A DNA stretch of 64,000 nucleotides from Pyrenophora tritici-repentis (Eukaryota > Ascomycota > Dothideomycetes > Pleosporales > Pleosporaceae): positions 1,984,001-2,048,000 of the forward strand of contig NC_089397.1 in NCBI RefSeq assembly GCF_003171515.1, written 5' to 3'. This document shows, piece after piece, positions 1 through 11,572 of the stretch. Position 1 is the stretch's first letter; every line of letters begins with the position of its first letter. Below the pieces are notes generated by a model that had not been told where the DNA came from, did no database searches, and saw only the letters and a list, made by a program, of their open reading frames with translations. The translations under genes were made by a program, and so were the position numbers.

Positions 1-3000
1 GTCTCACTGTCCATTGGAACCTCAAAGGGCTTCATCCTCGTCTTCGACTACCAGCAGGTACTAAAGTCTATCATTGGACCCGGAACTAAGGCGGTCGAGT
101 GCGGGCCCATCACTTCGCTAGCCATATCTGCAGATCACACTACCATAGCTGGCGGCCATGCGACAGGTCACATTTTTACCTGGGAGTTGGCGAAGCCGGC
201 CAAGCCCTTTCTCCACATCCCGCCGCTGGACAGAGCAGCGCTAGAGGACAACAAGTCGGACGGTCACGTGTCAGGCGTCGGAATCATGCATCTGGGTTTC
301 CTGGGAACGCGCCACACGGCACTCGTATCTGCTGATGATGCAGGAATGGCCTTTTCTCACCTTGCCACTCGCGGTCTAGGAGCCATTGCGCGAACGGTCA
401 AGACCAATCGCATCTTGGGCAGGTATCCGCTGCCGGTCAAGTCCATGGAGAAACCGAGAAAGCCAAGTTCTGTGCTCGCATTCGCTGCATTGCCTCTAGG
501 AAATGTGGAACAGCCTACCGATGGTATGGGACTGACTGCCCTCTTGACACCATACCTGCTGGTCGTCGTATCAACTACACCGGTCGCTCAGACACAACAC
601 AAGGCACCACGCCCAAAGGACGTGGTTGCTCACAGCGCGCTAAGCGGATGTCTGGCTTGGTTTCCAGCAGTCAAGTTGAAGAGTCCGTCTAGTGACGCTG
701 GGTCTGCAGTTTCCAAGACGAAGCTGGTATACTGCTGGTCCAATGTCCTCACTATACTAGACATTGATTACGTAGATGCGCCGCCGGCGGAGAAAGAGAA
801 ACCCACCGAGTTGCACTTTAAACCACGAAGTCGGTGGAAAGCGGAAGAGGCTATAGTCGCGGTACAGTGGCTCAGTAGGTCTGTGCTTGGTGTCCTAACC
901 ATTAGCCAACGCCTGATGATTCTCGAGGACAATACGCTACGCGTGACCGACTCGTTTGACTTGCTGCAGAAACACATCTACCACGCAGACTTGTTCTCGC
1001 GACAGCTCAAACCTGTCGTCGAGCAGTTGAACGAGGATGACTCATCCATGCATGGCGTTGTGGCCGACGCATTCTACATGAGTTTTCGAGCCTACAAAGG
1101 ACGTATGTTCTTGCTCGGCTTCAATGACTGCTCCATTGGTACCCTTTCGAACTGGGCAGATCGGTTGCTGGCATTGATGGAAGATGGTGACTACATAGCC
1201 GCTCTTGGTCTTGCCACTTCCTACTATCTTGGTAACGCAGACAAGCTCACCGTCGGATTACCTGACAACGATGCAGCACGACATGCGCTTGTACAGCCTA
1301 AACTCTTAGAGATGATAACGGCGTCGCTCAAATACGCCTTCGCGCGTCATGAGGACGACGATGAGGCCAGAGAGCAGCGACTGAAAGAACTCGCCGAGGT
1401 AGTCTTTACGGGACTACTTAGCATGGGCGAGCATGACGTCTTGTTCGGAGAAACATACGATGCATTCGAGGAAGCGTCTGCGGAGAAGGCCTTCTTCGAA
1501 ACACTTGAGCCCTACATCCAAGAAGACCAGATCACAGCCGTACCACCCAATGTCCTCAAAGACCTCATTACATTTTACGCCTCAGCAAACCGATCTACTC
1601 GGCTTGAAGAGATGATCTGCCGACTTAGCACAGATACCATGGATCTCAATCAGGTCACGATGCTCTGTCAGCAGTACGTTCTCTACGATGCGCTGATATA
1701 CGTCTGGACACGAGCCATTGGGGACTACATCACACCACTTACCAATATCCTGGAACTGATCAAGCTCGTCGACTTTGAAGTGGACGAGTCGGAAAACATT
1801 TACCTCTCTGCAGCGAAGAAAATCTTTCCGTATCTTGCATATACCTTCACTGGACGGGTATATCCCGGAGGTACCTTCATGGACGACGAACAAGCTTATA
1901 ATGCCAAGAAAGACATGTATCGCTTCTTGTTTTCCGGCAAGAACCTCCAGTGGCCACCAGGCTCGGGCGAAGTCATTACCACTCAGTCAGATGGGAGTCC
2001 TGAGCCACCGTTTCCGTATCTACAACTAGTCTTGGAGTTTGATGCTGCAAGTTTCATGAGTATGCTCAACGAGGCATTCGAAGATAGCTTCTTGAACGGT
2101 GAAGAGGCCGCGGTGAATGGGACGCAAGTCAACGGCGCCTCACATGGATCTGCACTCACACCGACACGACAGTCCATCATCAACTACCTCTTTGGCATCA
2201 TGAACACTGACAACTTTGAACCGGAAGATATCATTTACTTTTACATGTTTGTAGCGCGGAACTTGCCCAAGTACCCGCAGCACATCATGCTTCCCGGAAC
2301 TTCGTTGCACCAAATCCTGATAGGACTCTGCAACTATCCCACAGAAGCCATCAAGGAAGACTGTCAGCTCTCTGTTGAGTACCTCCTCTCCATATACCAT
2401 CCACCGAACCCACAAAATCTCGTCCCGATGTTTGAGAAAGCTGGATTCCATCGCGTGCTCAAGGCTGTTTATCGGGGCGCACATCAATACGCTAGACTCC
2501 TTGAGACGTATCTGGACGACGAAGATGATGAGGATGCAGTGTTTGAGTGTATTGCTCAGATACTACGGCCTAGCCAAGGTCTTATCAAGAAGCAGGTTAA
2601 TGAGGTCAAGGTAGTCATTGTCAACAGAGCTCGCGACATTGCCGCGGTGGACGCTTCGCAAACTGCCAAAACACTCAAGCAACATGCGCCAGACCTCCTA
2701 AAGCCAGTCTTGGATGCTATACAGGATGACGCTGATGCTCAATATCACTACCTGGAGGCTCTCATCGAACCAGAGCAAGCCCAGTCTGACGCGACGACAC
2801 CCATCGACGAGAGCCTCCCGCCTGGTTTCATCGAAAGATATGTACAACTTATGTGCACCTACAACAGCGCACATGTAGCCGATTTCGTCAGCCTGCTGAA
2901 GTCCGGTGACCTTCGGTTAGACCCCGTGTTGCCAGCGCTGGAGAAGAGCGGTGTCGTGGACGCAGCTGTTATACTCATGGCCCGCGATGGACTCGTGCAA

Positions 3001-4188
3001 GGCGCCATGGATCGCTTGGTGAAGCATTTGGGCACACTTGAGACTGCTCTGACTGGCCTCATTGGCGCTGCAGCGGAAACACCCGACGTGCGCAACACGG
3101 AGGAAGCGGTTCACGATCTTCTTGAAGACATAGAAAAGTACATCAAGGTGGGCATATGGTTATGCCAAGGGCAGACACGCTCAAGAGAACGCGTACCAGA
3201 ATCGACAATCGACAGGCGGAAGTCGGCCTATGGTGAAGTCCGAGAGGAAGATCTCGCGCTAGACGAGCTGCTCTGGCTTGAACTCGTCGACACATCCGTG
3301 CGCCTTATCAGAGATACATCGAGCGCCGTAGCCGCCCACGACAGCCTCGTCTCATCCTCGAACATCAACCAGGCCGACACCGTAGACACAGCACGCATCG
3401 TATCCAGCCTCCGATCCTCAATCCAACAGACCTTCTCCGCCCTCCTCACATCCACCACCATCCCCCCAACAAAAAAACCAACCCACCACCGCACCTCGAC
3501 GTCCGACAACCCCACCGCCGCCCTCCCACCTCTCCGCCACCCACAACAGCAACCACACTCCAACCCCTCCTTCCTGCGCATCCTCCGCTGTTTCCTAACC
3601 CGCGCCACACACACCTACTCACCCTCGCTCTCAGACCTCCGCTCCGTCCTCTCCGAAATCTTCGCCGCCTACACATTCGAAGAAACCATTCTCAGCCTCG
3701 CCAACCGCTTCCTCGACAAGGAGTCCTTCGCCCACGTCCACGACATCACAGAGTTGCGCAAGCGCGGGTGGCGGCCCCGCGGCCAGGTTTGCGAGGCGTG
3801 TAAGAAGAGGGCGTGGGGACCAGGTGCTGGCGCAGGCGTGTGGGAGACGTGGGAAAAACGCGAGGAGGGGCGTAGGAAGAGTAGGGAGGATGGTGCGGGT
3901 GATGAGGCTGTTGGTGGGAAGTGGAAGGGGAAGAGGCCTAGTCAGGCGGATGTTTTGGAGGATGGCAAGGTGGAGGAGTTGAGGGGGGAGGCGCTAGTGT
4001 TGTTTGCTTGTAGGCATTTGTGGCATAGACGGTGTTTGGAGGAGAGGCTTGGTGGTGGTGATGGGGCGGGAGCGAGCGGTGACAGGGATGTAGGTGGTGG
4101 GTTGGATGTTGCTGCGAATGGACTTGGTGGTGAGGAGGTGGCGGGGAGGTTGCAAGGGAGGATGGGGTTGACGTGTCCGCTTTGTTGA
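1..4188 (+). CDS. VPS8: Vps8, CORVET tethering complex subunit (5' end outside window)
   Basis: The frame is open from base 1 to the TGA at 4186-4188, giving 1395 codons, so the true start lies upstream of the window. Vps8 is a core subunit of the CORVET complex, which tethers endosomes with Rab5-type GTPases (family knowledge). The N-terminal part reads as beta-propeller repeats (SIAISADH-like strands, GHATGHIFTWE), followed by the conserved Vps8 stretch LGFLGTRHTALVSADD and ATRGLGAIARTVKT. The middle is helical and resembles clathrin heavy-chain repeats. The C-terminus has a RING-type zinc finger: CEAC near nt 3790, FACRHLWHRRC near nt 4010, and CPLC just before the stop. The segment between the first and second zinc pairs (nt 3800-4000) is a Gly/Arg/Glu-rich low-complexity insert. 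No intron is needed in the visible part. The annotation as Vps8 is secure; the missing N-terminus is the only uncertainty. Confidence 0.93.
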   Translation, partial: VSLSIGTSKGFILVFDYQQVLKSIIGPGTKAVECGPITSLAISADHTTIAGGHATGHIFTWELAKPAKPFLHIPPLDRAALEDNKSDGHVSGVGIMHLGFLGTRHTALVSADDAGMAFSHLATRGLGAIARTVKTNRILGRYPLPVKSMEKPRKPSSVLAFAALPLGNVEQPTDGMGLTALLTPYLLVVVSTTPVAQTQHKAPRPKDVVAHSALSGCLAWFPAVKLKSPSSDAGSAVSKTKLVYCWSNVLTILDIDYVDAPPAEKEKPTELHFKPRSRWKAEEAIVAVQWLSRSVLGVLTISQRLMILEDNTLRVTDSFDLLQKHIYHADLFSRQLKPVVEQLNEDDSSMHGVVADAFYMSFRAYKGRMFLLGFNDCSIGTLSNWADRLLALMEDGDYIAALGLATSYYLGNADKLTVGLPDNDAARHALVQPKLLEMITASLKYAFARHEDDDEAREQRLKELAEVVFTGLLSMGEHDVLFGETYDAFEEASAEKAFFETLEPYIQEDQITAVPPNVLKDLITFYASANRSTRLEEMICRLSTDTMDLNQVTMLCQQYVLYDALIYVWTRAIGDYITPLTNILELIKLVDFEVDESENIYLSAAKKIFPYLAYTFTGRVYPGGTFMDDEQAYNAKKDMYRFLFSGKNLQWPPGSGEVITTQSDGSPEPPFPYLQLVLEFDAASFMSMLNEAFEDSFLNGEEAAVNGTQVNGASHGSALTPTRQSIINYLFGIMNTDNFEPEDIIYFYMFVARNLPKYPQHIMLPGTSLHQILIGLCNYPTEAIKEDCQLSVEYLLSIYHPPNPQNLVPMFEKAGFHRVLKAVYRGAHQYARLLETYLDDEDDEDAVFECIAQILRPSQGLIKKQVNEVKVVIVNRARDIAAVDASQTAKTLKQHAPDLLKPVLDAIQDDADAQYHYLEALIEPEQAQSDATTPIDESLPPGFIERYVQLMCTYNSAHVADFVSLLKSGDLRLDPVLPALEKSGVVDAAVILMARDGLVQGAMDRLVKHLGTLETALTGLIGAAAETPDVRNTEEAVHDLLEDIEKYIKVGIWLCQGQTRSRERVPESTIDRRKSAYGEVREEDLALDELLWLELVDTSVRLIRDTSSAVAAHDSLVSSSNINQADTVDTARIVSSLRSSIQQTFSALLTSTTIPPTKKPTHHRTSTSDNPTAALPPLRHPQQQPHSNPSFLRILRCFLTRATHTYSPSLSDLRSVLSEIFAAYTFEETILSLANRFLDKESFAHVHDITELRKRGWRPRGQVCEACKKRAWGPGAGAGVWETWEKREEGRRKSREDGAGDEAVGGKWKGKRPSQADVLEDGKVEELRGEALVLFACRHLWHRRCLEERLGGGDGAGASGDRDVGGGLDVAANGLGGEEVAGRLQGRMGLTCPLC

Positions 4189-5079
4189 TGGAGGGATGGG
4201 TCTTTGTTTTGTGTATACCAACTGTTATTTATCAAACGGGTAGTTTTTGGTCATGTTGGACTTGTTTGATGTGCTCGTGTAAGGTCATGGAGGATAGTTC
4301 TGCGTTGGGTGGGAGATGGCAAGTCTGTATAGAGAGAATGGTGGTATGTGATGCTCGTTTAGTGTGGTGATGCGGTGGGCTGGCGAGTTGACATGTTTCC
4401 TTTATTTCGCGCCCCTTGATGATCATGTCTTGTGTATCAATGAGACGAGTGCTGTATCCACCTCACTCGTCTTAAGATATGTTGATACACCAAGTTCAGA
4501 GCCTATAAACCCTATTTAGCGTATTCTATAGTGCTGTCTTGGATGTTTTAAGTCTGATTTTAAACTTGAACTCTATCTCAGAGATCTCCTGAGGCTGATA
4601 TGCTGCGCCATGATAGTGTTGGGATTTTCGATGGTACCCTTCGTCGATCATGACCTTGGTACCCATCTTTGGTGGACCAAATTGAAGGATTATCGGTTAC
4701 ATAGTTTTTATCAGAGTTCTAATAAGGGGTTGCAGTCGTACCTGGATCATGACAATTTTACACTCTTACATCGATCATGGCGGCTTTACTGTGAATGTAG
4801 AGGTTCGGTATCTAGGATCTCATTATGTCGTTACTGGTCATGTTGAGAGTTTAGGGGCGTTCGTGATGTAGTGTGGGGTAGTATTGTGATGGTGTTTACT
4901 CTGACTAATCCACAGGTAGAGAAGATCTGGAAGATACATTTCCGTACTGAGAAAATGTGTTCGAAAATCGTGTTTTAGGTACGTGGTGGATACCGGTTGA
5001 GGATTGTACCGGGTTTGTTTTTTCTTTTGTATGGCATCTATAGGTATTTAATTGTACATGTAACAATATGAGAGAGGCA
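4189..5079. other. Non-coding stretch downstream of VPS8
   Basis: I see no supportable gene. Short open frames here lack codon continuity or recognisable motifs. It should hold the VPS8 3' UTR and terminator, and the 3' flank of the degraded gene on the opposite strand. Confidence 0.5.
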
Positions 5080-6105
5080 TTAGCTAGGGAAAGATTTGCG
5101 AAGAGAAGGTTGCCACAGAGCGTTAAGCAAAGCTTGAGGAGTTGTGACATCACTGCTAAGGTTGTACAGATTGTGGATATGGTTGAGATAAGATTTGACC
5201 TGTGACTCCTATCCTGTCTACTCCAAGTACCGGGAGTAGAGGATATTCGTATGCGAGCGGAGATTGTCTGGTTCCTCTATAGTACTATGATATCCTTACT
5301 TGGCATACCAACCAGAAGAACCATCGGTCACATGATTTTGACTAGAGCTCCATGTACCGAGCTCTTCCTTGTTTGCCCCCTACCATATGAATTTTAGAAG
5401 ATCGTCAAACTTCCAGGTGCGATTCTTTGTAGATCTCCAGTAGATGATTTCCTCCCAAAAGAATTCGACGATCTTTGTCTTGTAATGCGTTTCAGAGTCC
5501 TCGACTCCAGCCTTGACTGAGATACCCGCTTATTGAAATTAGCATATAGATCGATCAGATAGGGTAACGTTTTCTTACAGTTAGGAAAGGCTGGTTCCAA
5601 CTGGACATAAAGTATCATCGCACTGTCGTACCAGGCAGACATAATGACCGAGACTCCTTGGATCACCAAGGTCTTGACAAATCTGCGCGTGTACGACCTG
5701 CCGGGTGAAAAATCGGCGGTTTCGCCTGGTCATCTTAGTTCAAAGAAACATCAATATTGCTTTGCTGAGGTGACGTACGGCGTTCGAGAGACCGTTGGTG
5801 AACCGAAGGTTCGTCAACAGTGGCATCTTCATTTCTAGGTCAGCTCTGTAAGAGACTTCTCCCAGGAAAATTACCAGAGCGTATCTTCACAGAAGAATCG
5901 CCATCGGCAAGCTAGATGCCTGTAGAGTCAATATAGGCTGTGGTATCATTAGCTGATGCATAGCTTAGGTTGGTATGTTGTCCTTACCTTGGAGATCAGG
6001 GTCTAGTCCCCTGGTAACTGAATTACCAGAGTTCACTCCATGAGCAGGGGAGCTTGCGGCGAGCCCCAGGAGATAGAGAGGGAGGAGGAGAGTCGAGAAG
6101 TGCAT
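5080..6105 (-). pseudogene. Degraded secreted-protein gene
   Basis: A minus-strand ATG at 6105 starts a good signal peptide (MHFSTLLLPLYLLGLAASS), followed about 20 codons later by a plausible GTAAGG splice donor. Further down, one frame carries long protein-like stretches: GRSYTRRFVKTLVIQGVS near 5690, TKIVEFFWEEIIYWRS near 5470, ELGTWSSSQNHVTDGSSGWY near 5330, and SYLNHIHNLYNLSSDV near 5160, ending at a TAA at 5080-5082. This frame is interrupted by TAG/TAA codons, at places where CAG/CAA would keep it open, and by at least one frame change near 5540. I do not recognise the family. The signal peptide, small size and gene-poor setting fit a decayed secreted protein of perhaps 250-300 residues. 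The exon boundaries are not settled, so a living gene with unusual splicing is not excluded, but the several in-frame stops make that unlikely. Confidence 0.5.
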
Positions 6106-6369
6106 ATTGAATTGCGCAATAAACGTTGCAGAGAGTAATGTGTCTGGAAGAAGAGCGGATTGTATTTGATATTGAGATAGTTCAGTCTTGAGAGAACACT
6201 ATATATCCATCCTACAAATGTTATGCAGCATGTAGTAGCTTTTCATCAAATTATGCTCGTATATCCGACACCGCATCAGCGTCAAATGCTTATGTTCCGG
6301 CCCGTAGTAAGATGAGGATCTCTGGTTGATTGACATCTGCACTGGATACCCGGCGGAGGTCGTATTAAG

Positions 6370-6640
6370 ACCCAGATATAAGTTCTTACCGCTAGTAAGC
6401 ATCAAAGCTTGTGTTGGTCAATTTTTCCACTTTATCCCCATCTAGAGTTAGATCTACGTTCGTATCGTTAGTAAGCATCAAAGCTTATGATCTCCGTCTA
6501 GTGTTAGATCTAAGTTCTTACCGCTGGGAAGCATCAATGCTTATCTTGGTTAATATCTCCACTTTATCCCCATATAAAAAGGATCTACGTTCTCAAACGT
6601 AGTAACACTCAAAGCTCGTATTAGTCAATAATTTCACATC
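6370..6640. repeat. Degenerate tandem repeat, about four copies
   Basis: The motif aagcatcaaagctt, or close variants, recurs at about 6398, 6473, 6529 and 6603. It is accompanied by copies of ccactttatccccat and by gttagatctaNgttctta. Spacing varies from about 54 to 76 bp, so units have lost segments. The repeat is AT-rich and non-coding. Confidence 0.55.
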
Positions 6641-7651
6641 CTCGTCGCCGGCAAGCCACAAAGCTCGGGAAACATTATCGGACACCACCATAATAAGGTA
6701 AATGACACCCCCATAAGCCCAAAAACATCGATAGCGTCAACGATTTACGCGCCATTGTATTTGTATGGAAGCTAAACCAAGATTAGATGTATTGTAGATC
6801 TTAGCAGCTGAGTACTAAGCTGAAGAATCACCGATTACATGATATTTACGACAGCTCTACCGAGATCTTTCACAATTACCTCTCTGGAATCAGGGCCGTG
6901 GGTAGGAATAGCGTAACTATGTAGCTCCAATAATATTTACTGTTAAGCTCATTGTGTACGCTGAAGGCAGCCCTGCCCGCGTATACTTACTAAGCAAATA
7001 CTATATTCTACTAAGTTTAAGGTATAGGGATAGTACTTTAACTTACTTATATTGTTGTTACAACAAAACTGCGTTGTGAAAATCTGCTGCTAAGCATAGA
7101 CATCACTTACATATACAATCATTTACTGTCAAGAAAAATCTAGTGATTCTAGCGTGCTAATCGCATGCAGTGGCGAGCTCTCAACAGCGATGAGAATCTC
7201 ACGCGTACTCAACCGAGAAGTCTCGGCAACGGCCTTGATCGGCCGTTTTCGACCATACTTTCGAGTGCGGCTGTCCTCAGACCTGCCATTTATACCTTAC
7301 TCCCGATTCTCTAGCAAAGAACTTGACGCTGCCAAGGTCGCGATAGAGTTGGTCATGTAAGGCGCCTTGGATAGGGATAAGACATCTCAGAGTGGCTGGT
7401 TTAATGTTCGGCAGCAATGATCATTTCACGGATCGGGTCGGTGACAGTCCAGCCGAAACATCGGTTCGAAGATACCCCGGACCCCCACATTCCGAACGCC
7501 AATGCACCTAGCGGCCCACATGGTGCTGTTACCCCAGATTTCTCCATCACTTGGCATGAGTATGTGAGGTAGATGCGGAATATAAAATGAACGGATTTCT
7601 CACGTGGCGACTTTGGGAATACAGCGCTGAAGCAGCTCTCAAGGTGTAAAC
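6641..7651. other. Gene-poor upstream region of the GH78 gene
   Basis: This is about 1 kb of AT-rich DNA without a supportable gene. It should contain the promoter of the rhamnosidase gene that starts at 7652; I could not pick out a convincing core promoter. Confidence 0.4.
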
Positions 7652-10223
7652 ATGAGGCTTTGCAATAAATTGTTCGTCGCGGGTATCTGTTTCGCATCTG
7701 TGCACGCGTAAGGACTTTCCATGGATGTTTTCTTGCTTGGTTGACTTGTGTAGATTCGTTGACTATGGAATCCTTCATCCCAAAACGTATACCTCAGGAT
7801 CGACGAGTGGAACACCATACGACAGCACCTCGACTATCGTGTTGACACCATCGAACCCTATGATCATACTCGATTACGGTACCGAGGTTGCTGGGTTTCC
7901 ATTCATTAGCACATCGGACGTTGCTGCTGCTGTTCAGCTCGAGTTCAAATATGGAGAGTCATTAGTCGCTCTTTCAAACCCAATTGGCGACGGGCCATGG
8001 ACATTTTCAAACGGCTTGTCCAACTCATTTCGGGTGGAAACGTTCAATGTGTCGACTGTTGGCTACACGGAGAGCTTCTTCATCCAAGGTGGACAAAGAT
8101 GGCAATCTGTTCGTCTTCTGACCAACAGTTCGGTGACCATTGAGAGCATCGGAATGCGAGCGACAGGCCAGCATACAGATGCCAACGAGCTGCCAGGACA
8201 CATGACGACAAGCAACGACATTTACAACCGGATATTTGATCTGGGCGGCCGTGTTGTACAAGTAGCCTGTGTGGACAAGGGCAATGCACCGTCTACTTGG
8301 GAAATAACCGACAAGGGCGCTTTGATCCGTGGTCAGACAAGCGCACAATCTGCTGAGGGTGTCTTGTTGAAAGCCGCAAACTACACACTTTCTTTCGACA
8401 CCAAGATCACGCGAGGAGGAACTGGTTGGAGAGTTGGCAGTGGGATCTCACCCATCGGACCTTACTTCCTCTTGACTTCCAATTATCCCGACAATAACGC
8501 TTTCCGGAATACAAACAGAACTTTACTACCGCCAAACACTCTTATCTTCAACAGTGATTGGAGCTTGGTAAACCAGAGCAGCTTGCCAACACCGGGCAAT
8601 AAGTACTATCCTTTGAACATCACAGTCGAAGAGGAGAAATGGCATCACATTAGCACTTCAATTCAGGAAGACGGCTACCACGTGCAGCTCAATGGGATCG
8701 AAATCGCCGTAGTTGCTTTACCACCTCCAAGCAACGATTTTCTCTTCCGTTCAGCTTCAAGGTATGAAGGTACTTGGGGATTCGGCGCTTTCCAGGACCA
8801 GATCTCTGTCGTATCAAATGTCTCCGTCACAGCTGCGAATGGAACTCAGATCTACAGTAATCCAATGACTTCGCAGAAAGTGTTGGTGGAATACGGCGTG
8901 GCACCCTTGAATCACTCAGTATGTCTTGATGGCGCAAAGCGAGACCGACTCGTCTGGATCGGCGACTTCTACCACACTGTTCGTGTGCTTGCTCAAACTA
9001 CCGCTCGGTGGGACTACATCATCGGCAGTATCGAATATGCCTTGAGTTATCAAGTAGACACAGGACCATTTGCTGGCTTTGTTCCCATCTCGACTAGTCT
9101 TGGAACAAGACCAGAATACACAGATGCAAACCCCACTTGGACAGGATTGGTCGACTACCAGGACCTGTTTCTTGCAGGTATCGGAGAGTATTTCCGATAC
9201 ACAGGGGACACAAAGGGCTTGAGAAAGCATTGGGATAGCATCAAGAAGCTCGCTGAAGCTAGGATTACCTTCATCGACCCGTCTTCAGGCCTCGTTGCTG
9301 GCAGTCCTGAGGTTCCAAATCCAGCGAGCTTCTTGGGGCCAGCCAATGGGAGTGCAGTGACCGGACTGTTTGCCTTTACGATGGATCTGCTTGTTCCTCT
9401 AGCGCTTGACATGGGCGATGCTGAAGTTGCATCGAAGTTCAACTCTACAGCTTCCGGGTTACGAGACGCAATCAACGATAAATTGTGGAACCCGAGCTTG
9501 GAGACTTATTCTTTGTCTCTGGGCTCGCCAGGGAACTTCTCTCTTACAGGAATTGCCTGGGCCATGCTATCCGGAGCAGCCAACGGCGATCAGGCAAGCT
9601 CATCTATCCGAAAACTGGAAGAATTGCGATTTGGGGTAGGATACAAGACTATTTCCTCTGATGAGAAATCTAGCAACTACCAGCTTGCACCCAATCCATC
9701 TGGCTTTCTTCTCGAAGCCCTCTTCCAGACTTCTGAGAAACACCAAACTAACAGCACTGCTGCTACGCTGCATCTTCTCGATGGGCTGTGGGCCAGCATG
9801 GTGAACAATGATTCATACTCCTCAGGCGCAAGTTGGGAGTATGTGAAGCCATATGGTTCACCAGGCATAGATCTTTTCACGAGCTTGGCGCATCCGTGGG
9901 GAGCAGCGCCTTCGTATGTGCTTCCTGAGTATCTATTGGGTGTTCGGCCGGTTACACCTGGATACAAGGAGTTTGTGTTGCAACCCGCAGTTGGCTATCT
10001 CGGTTTGAAGAAAGCGGCAGGTAGAGTTCCAACGCCATTTGGAGGTATCAACGCAACTTGGAGCATTGATGGGCTGAGCGCCCTACTTACTGTAGACGTC
10101 CCCGCGAATGTGACGGGAACTCTGAAGATGCCTGCAGGATGGGCGATGAAAGGGCTCAATCATTCTACCGAGGGGACTGAGCTTTTGCCAGGCCACCATA
10201 GTATCACCTTGTATGTACAATGA
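7652..10223 (+). CDS. Secreted alpha-L-rhamnosidase-like glycoside hydrolase (GH78, six-hairpin)
   Basis: Two exons, 7652-7707 and 7754-10223, are joined by a 46-bp GTAAGG..TGTAG intron and encode 841 residues. Exon 1 is a signal peptide (MRLCNKLFVAGICFASVHA), so the enzyme should be secreted. GH78 enzymes remove terminal L-rhamnose from plant pectin and glycosides. Order of parts: an N-terminal beta domain (about 20-190), an inserted lectin-like beta domain (about 200-380, containing SFDTKITRGGTGWRVGSG), the six-hairpin catalytic barrel from about 385 with the family signature LDGAKRDRLVWIGDFY, and a C-terminal beta domain ending GHHSITLYVQ. Many NxS/T sites fit an extracellular glycoprotein. 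The distal ATG at 7725 lies inside the intron and is not the start. Substrate is inferred from family only; related GH78-like enzymes of other specificity cannot be excluded. Confidence 0.88.
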
Positions 10224-10447
10224 GTGCCGGCATAGGCTGTAGGATCGGCACTTGAAGAATACCATCCTTTGATCCTAAGCTCATGTTTAAGACTTATCAA
10301 TTGCGTGAAACTCCAATTTCTGGAAGATACAAGCTTTGGGCATCAAGGTGGAGAGAGAGAACAATTTGTATTGTAAACATTATAGATGATTTCCAGAACC
10401 AGTGAAAGAAAAGATACAATTTGCAAGGAAAGCTTCAAATTCGTCAT

Positions 10448-11572
10448 TCAGAGCCTCAGCAACGCGCCTTTCCGATGTTTAGCCAACTGCAGTCTCCATA
10501 GTCTTGTCTCGTTCAGCAAAAACACTTGTCCATCCCTGCCAAAACAAAAGTTCGCGACGCCCCCCTCGATTAGGATCTTGGCCAACAACACACCCCCTGG
10601 AGACCATATATTCAGCCCATCACCACACCCGCTATACACATTGCCATCGGTGTCGCACTTGATGCCATCGGGTATGCCTGTATCTGCCATGGCAAAGAGC
10701 CGGCGATTGGCAAGAAAAGGCTGACGAGATCGAACGATTACGTCGTACGCATATCTAGTAAGAGTTGCAGCTGTTAGCATGATTAGGTAGGACCAGATGC
10801 TACTTGTATTCGTGTCGGAGAAGATTGCTGTAACGGGAACTCAAGTGAAGGAAGCTACTCACATGTGCGATACTCTCATCTCATCTGTGGTACCGTCCCC
10901 ATGAATCCAGTCCGTATCAGTAATGTATACGGTCGATTCGTCCGGGCTAAAGCAGATTCCATTCGGTCTACAAAGCCCATCTGCTATTGGACGAACGTTC
11001 TCTGTTGCAGGATCGTACCGATACACTTGATTCGGCAACCTGGGCCGTGGTCTGATACCTTGCTCCCAGCCGTAGATTGGATCCGTGAACCATATGGAGC
11101 CATCCGAGTGTACAACAACGTCGTTTGGCGAATTGAAAGGGCGGCCATGGAAACTTGAAACTAGTAGCTTGGCCTCATAGGTCGAGCCGGTGCTTGGGGC
11201 CAGTGGCATGAAGGCTATACCTCCAGGTGTGTCAAGCGTTCCTTGTGCACAAAACAATACACCGTTCTTGTAGTTCACGCCGCCATTTGGCAGAGGGACA
11301 TCGGTTACGTCTATCTCCGAGTACTCTGTCTTGGCGCTGTCGGCGCTCGAAGGTAGTTGAATACGCGAGATGTGTATGTGAGGTTTTCCCGTCTCTGGAT
11401 GTGGATATTGGTTGCTGGTGATCCAAAGAGAATCATCCTCCGGTACGTATACACCCGCCTCGTGTGCAAAGGGACAATTGGTCTTCTCAAGAAGCAGATC
11501 GAGTTTTGTCTCATGTCCGAGTATATCTCTTGCTGTAGAATCGTGTATCTTTACCCAAGAAGGAAGAATCAT
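10448..11572 (-). CDS. SMP-30/gluconolactonase/LRE-like beta-propeller protein
   Basis: Exon 1 is 11572-10863 and exon 2 is 10754-10448. The 108-bp intron (GTGAGT..ACTAG) joins HI to YAYDV, a typical sequence of fungal SMP-30 lactonases, and gives 338 residues. Family landmarks are HEAGVYVPEDDSLWITSNQ, FNSPNDVVVHSDGSIWFTDP, RPNGICFSPDESTVYITDTD and DGIKCDTDGNVYSGC. The Asn of SPNDV and the Asp of SPDE are the expected metal/active-site positions. These proteins are Ca/Zn-dependent lactonases or related hydrolases of sugar lactones. No signal peptide is visible, so it is probably cytosolic. It lies tail-to-tail with the rhamnosidase gene and head-to-head with the sugar transporter, which suggests a shared role in sugar catabolism. 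A lactonase for an aldono-lactone is plausible but unproven. Confidence 0.87.

Noticed and set aside
3228..3614. Antisense ORFs within VPS8 (also 3446-3676, 3942-4235)
   Set aside because: Shadow frames of a well-supported gene with biased base composition; no motifs or splice signals.
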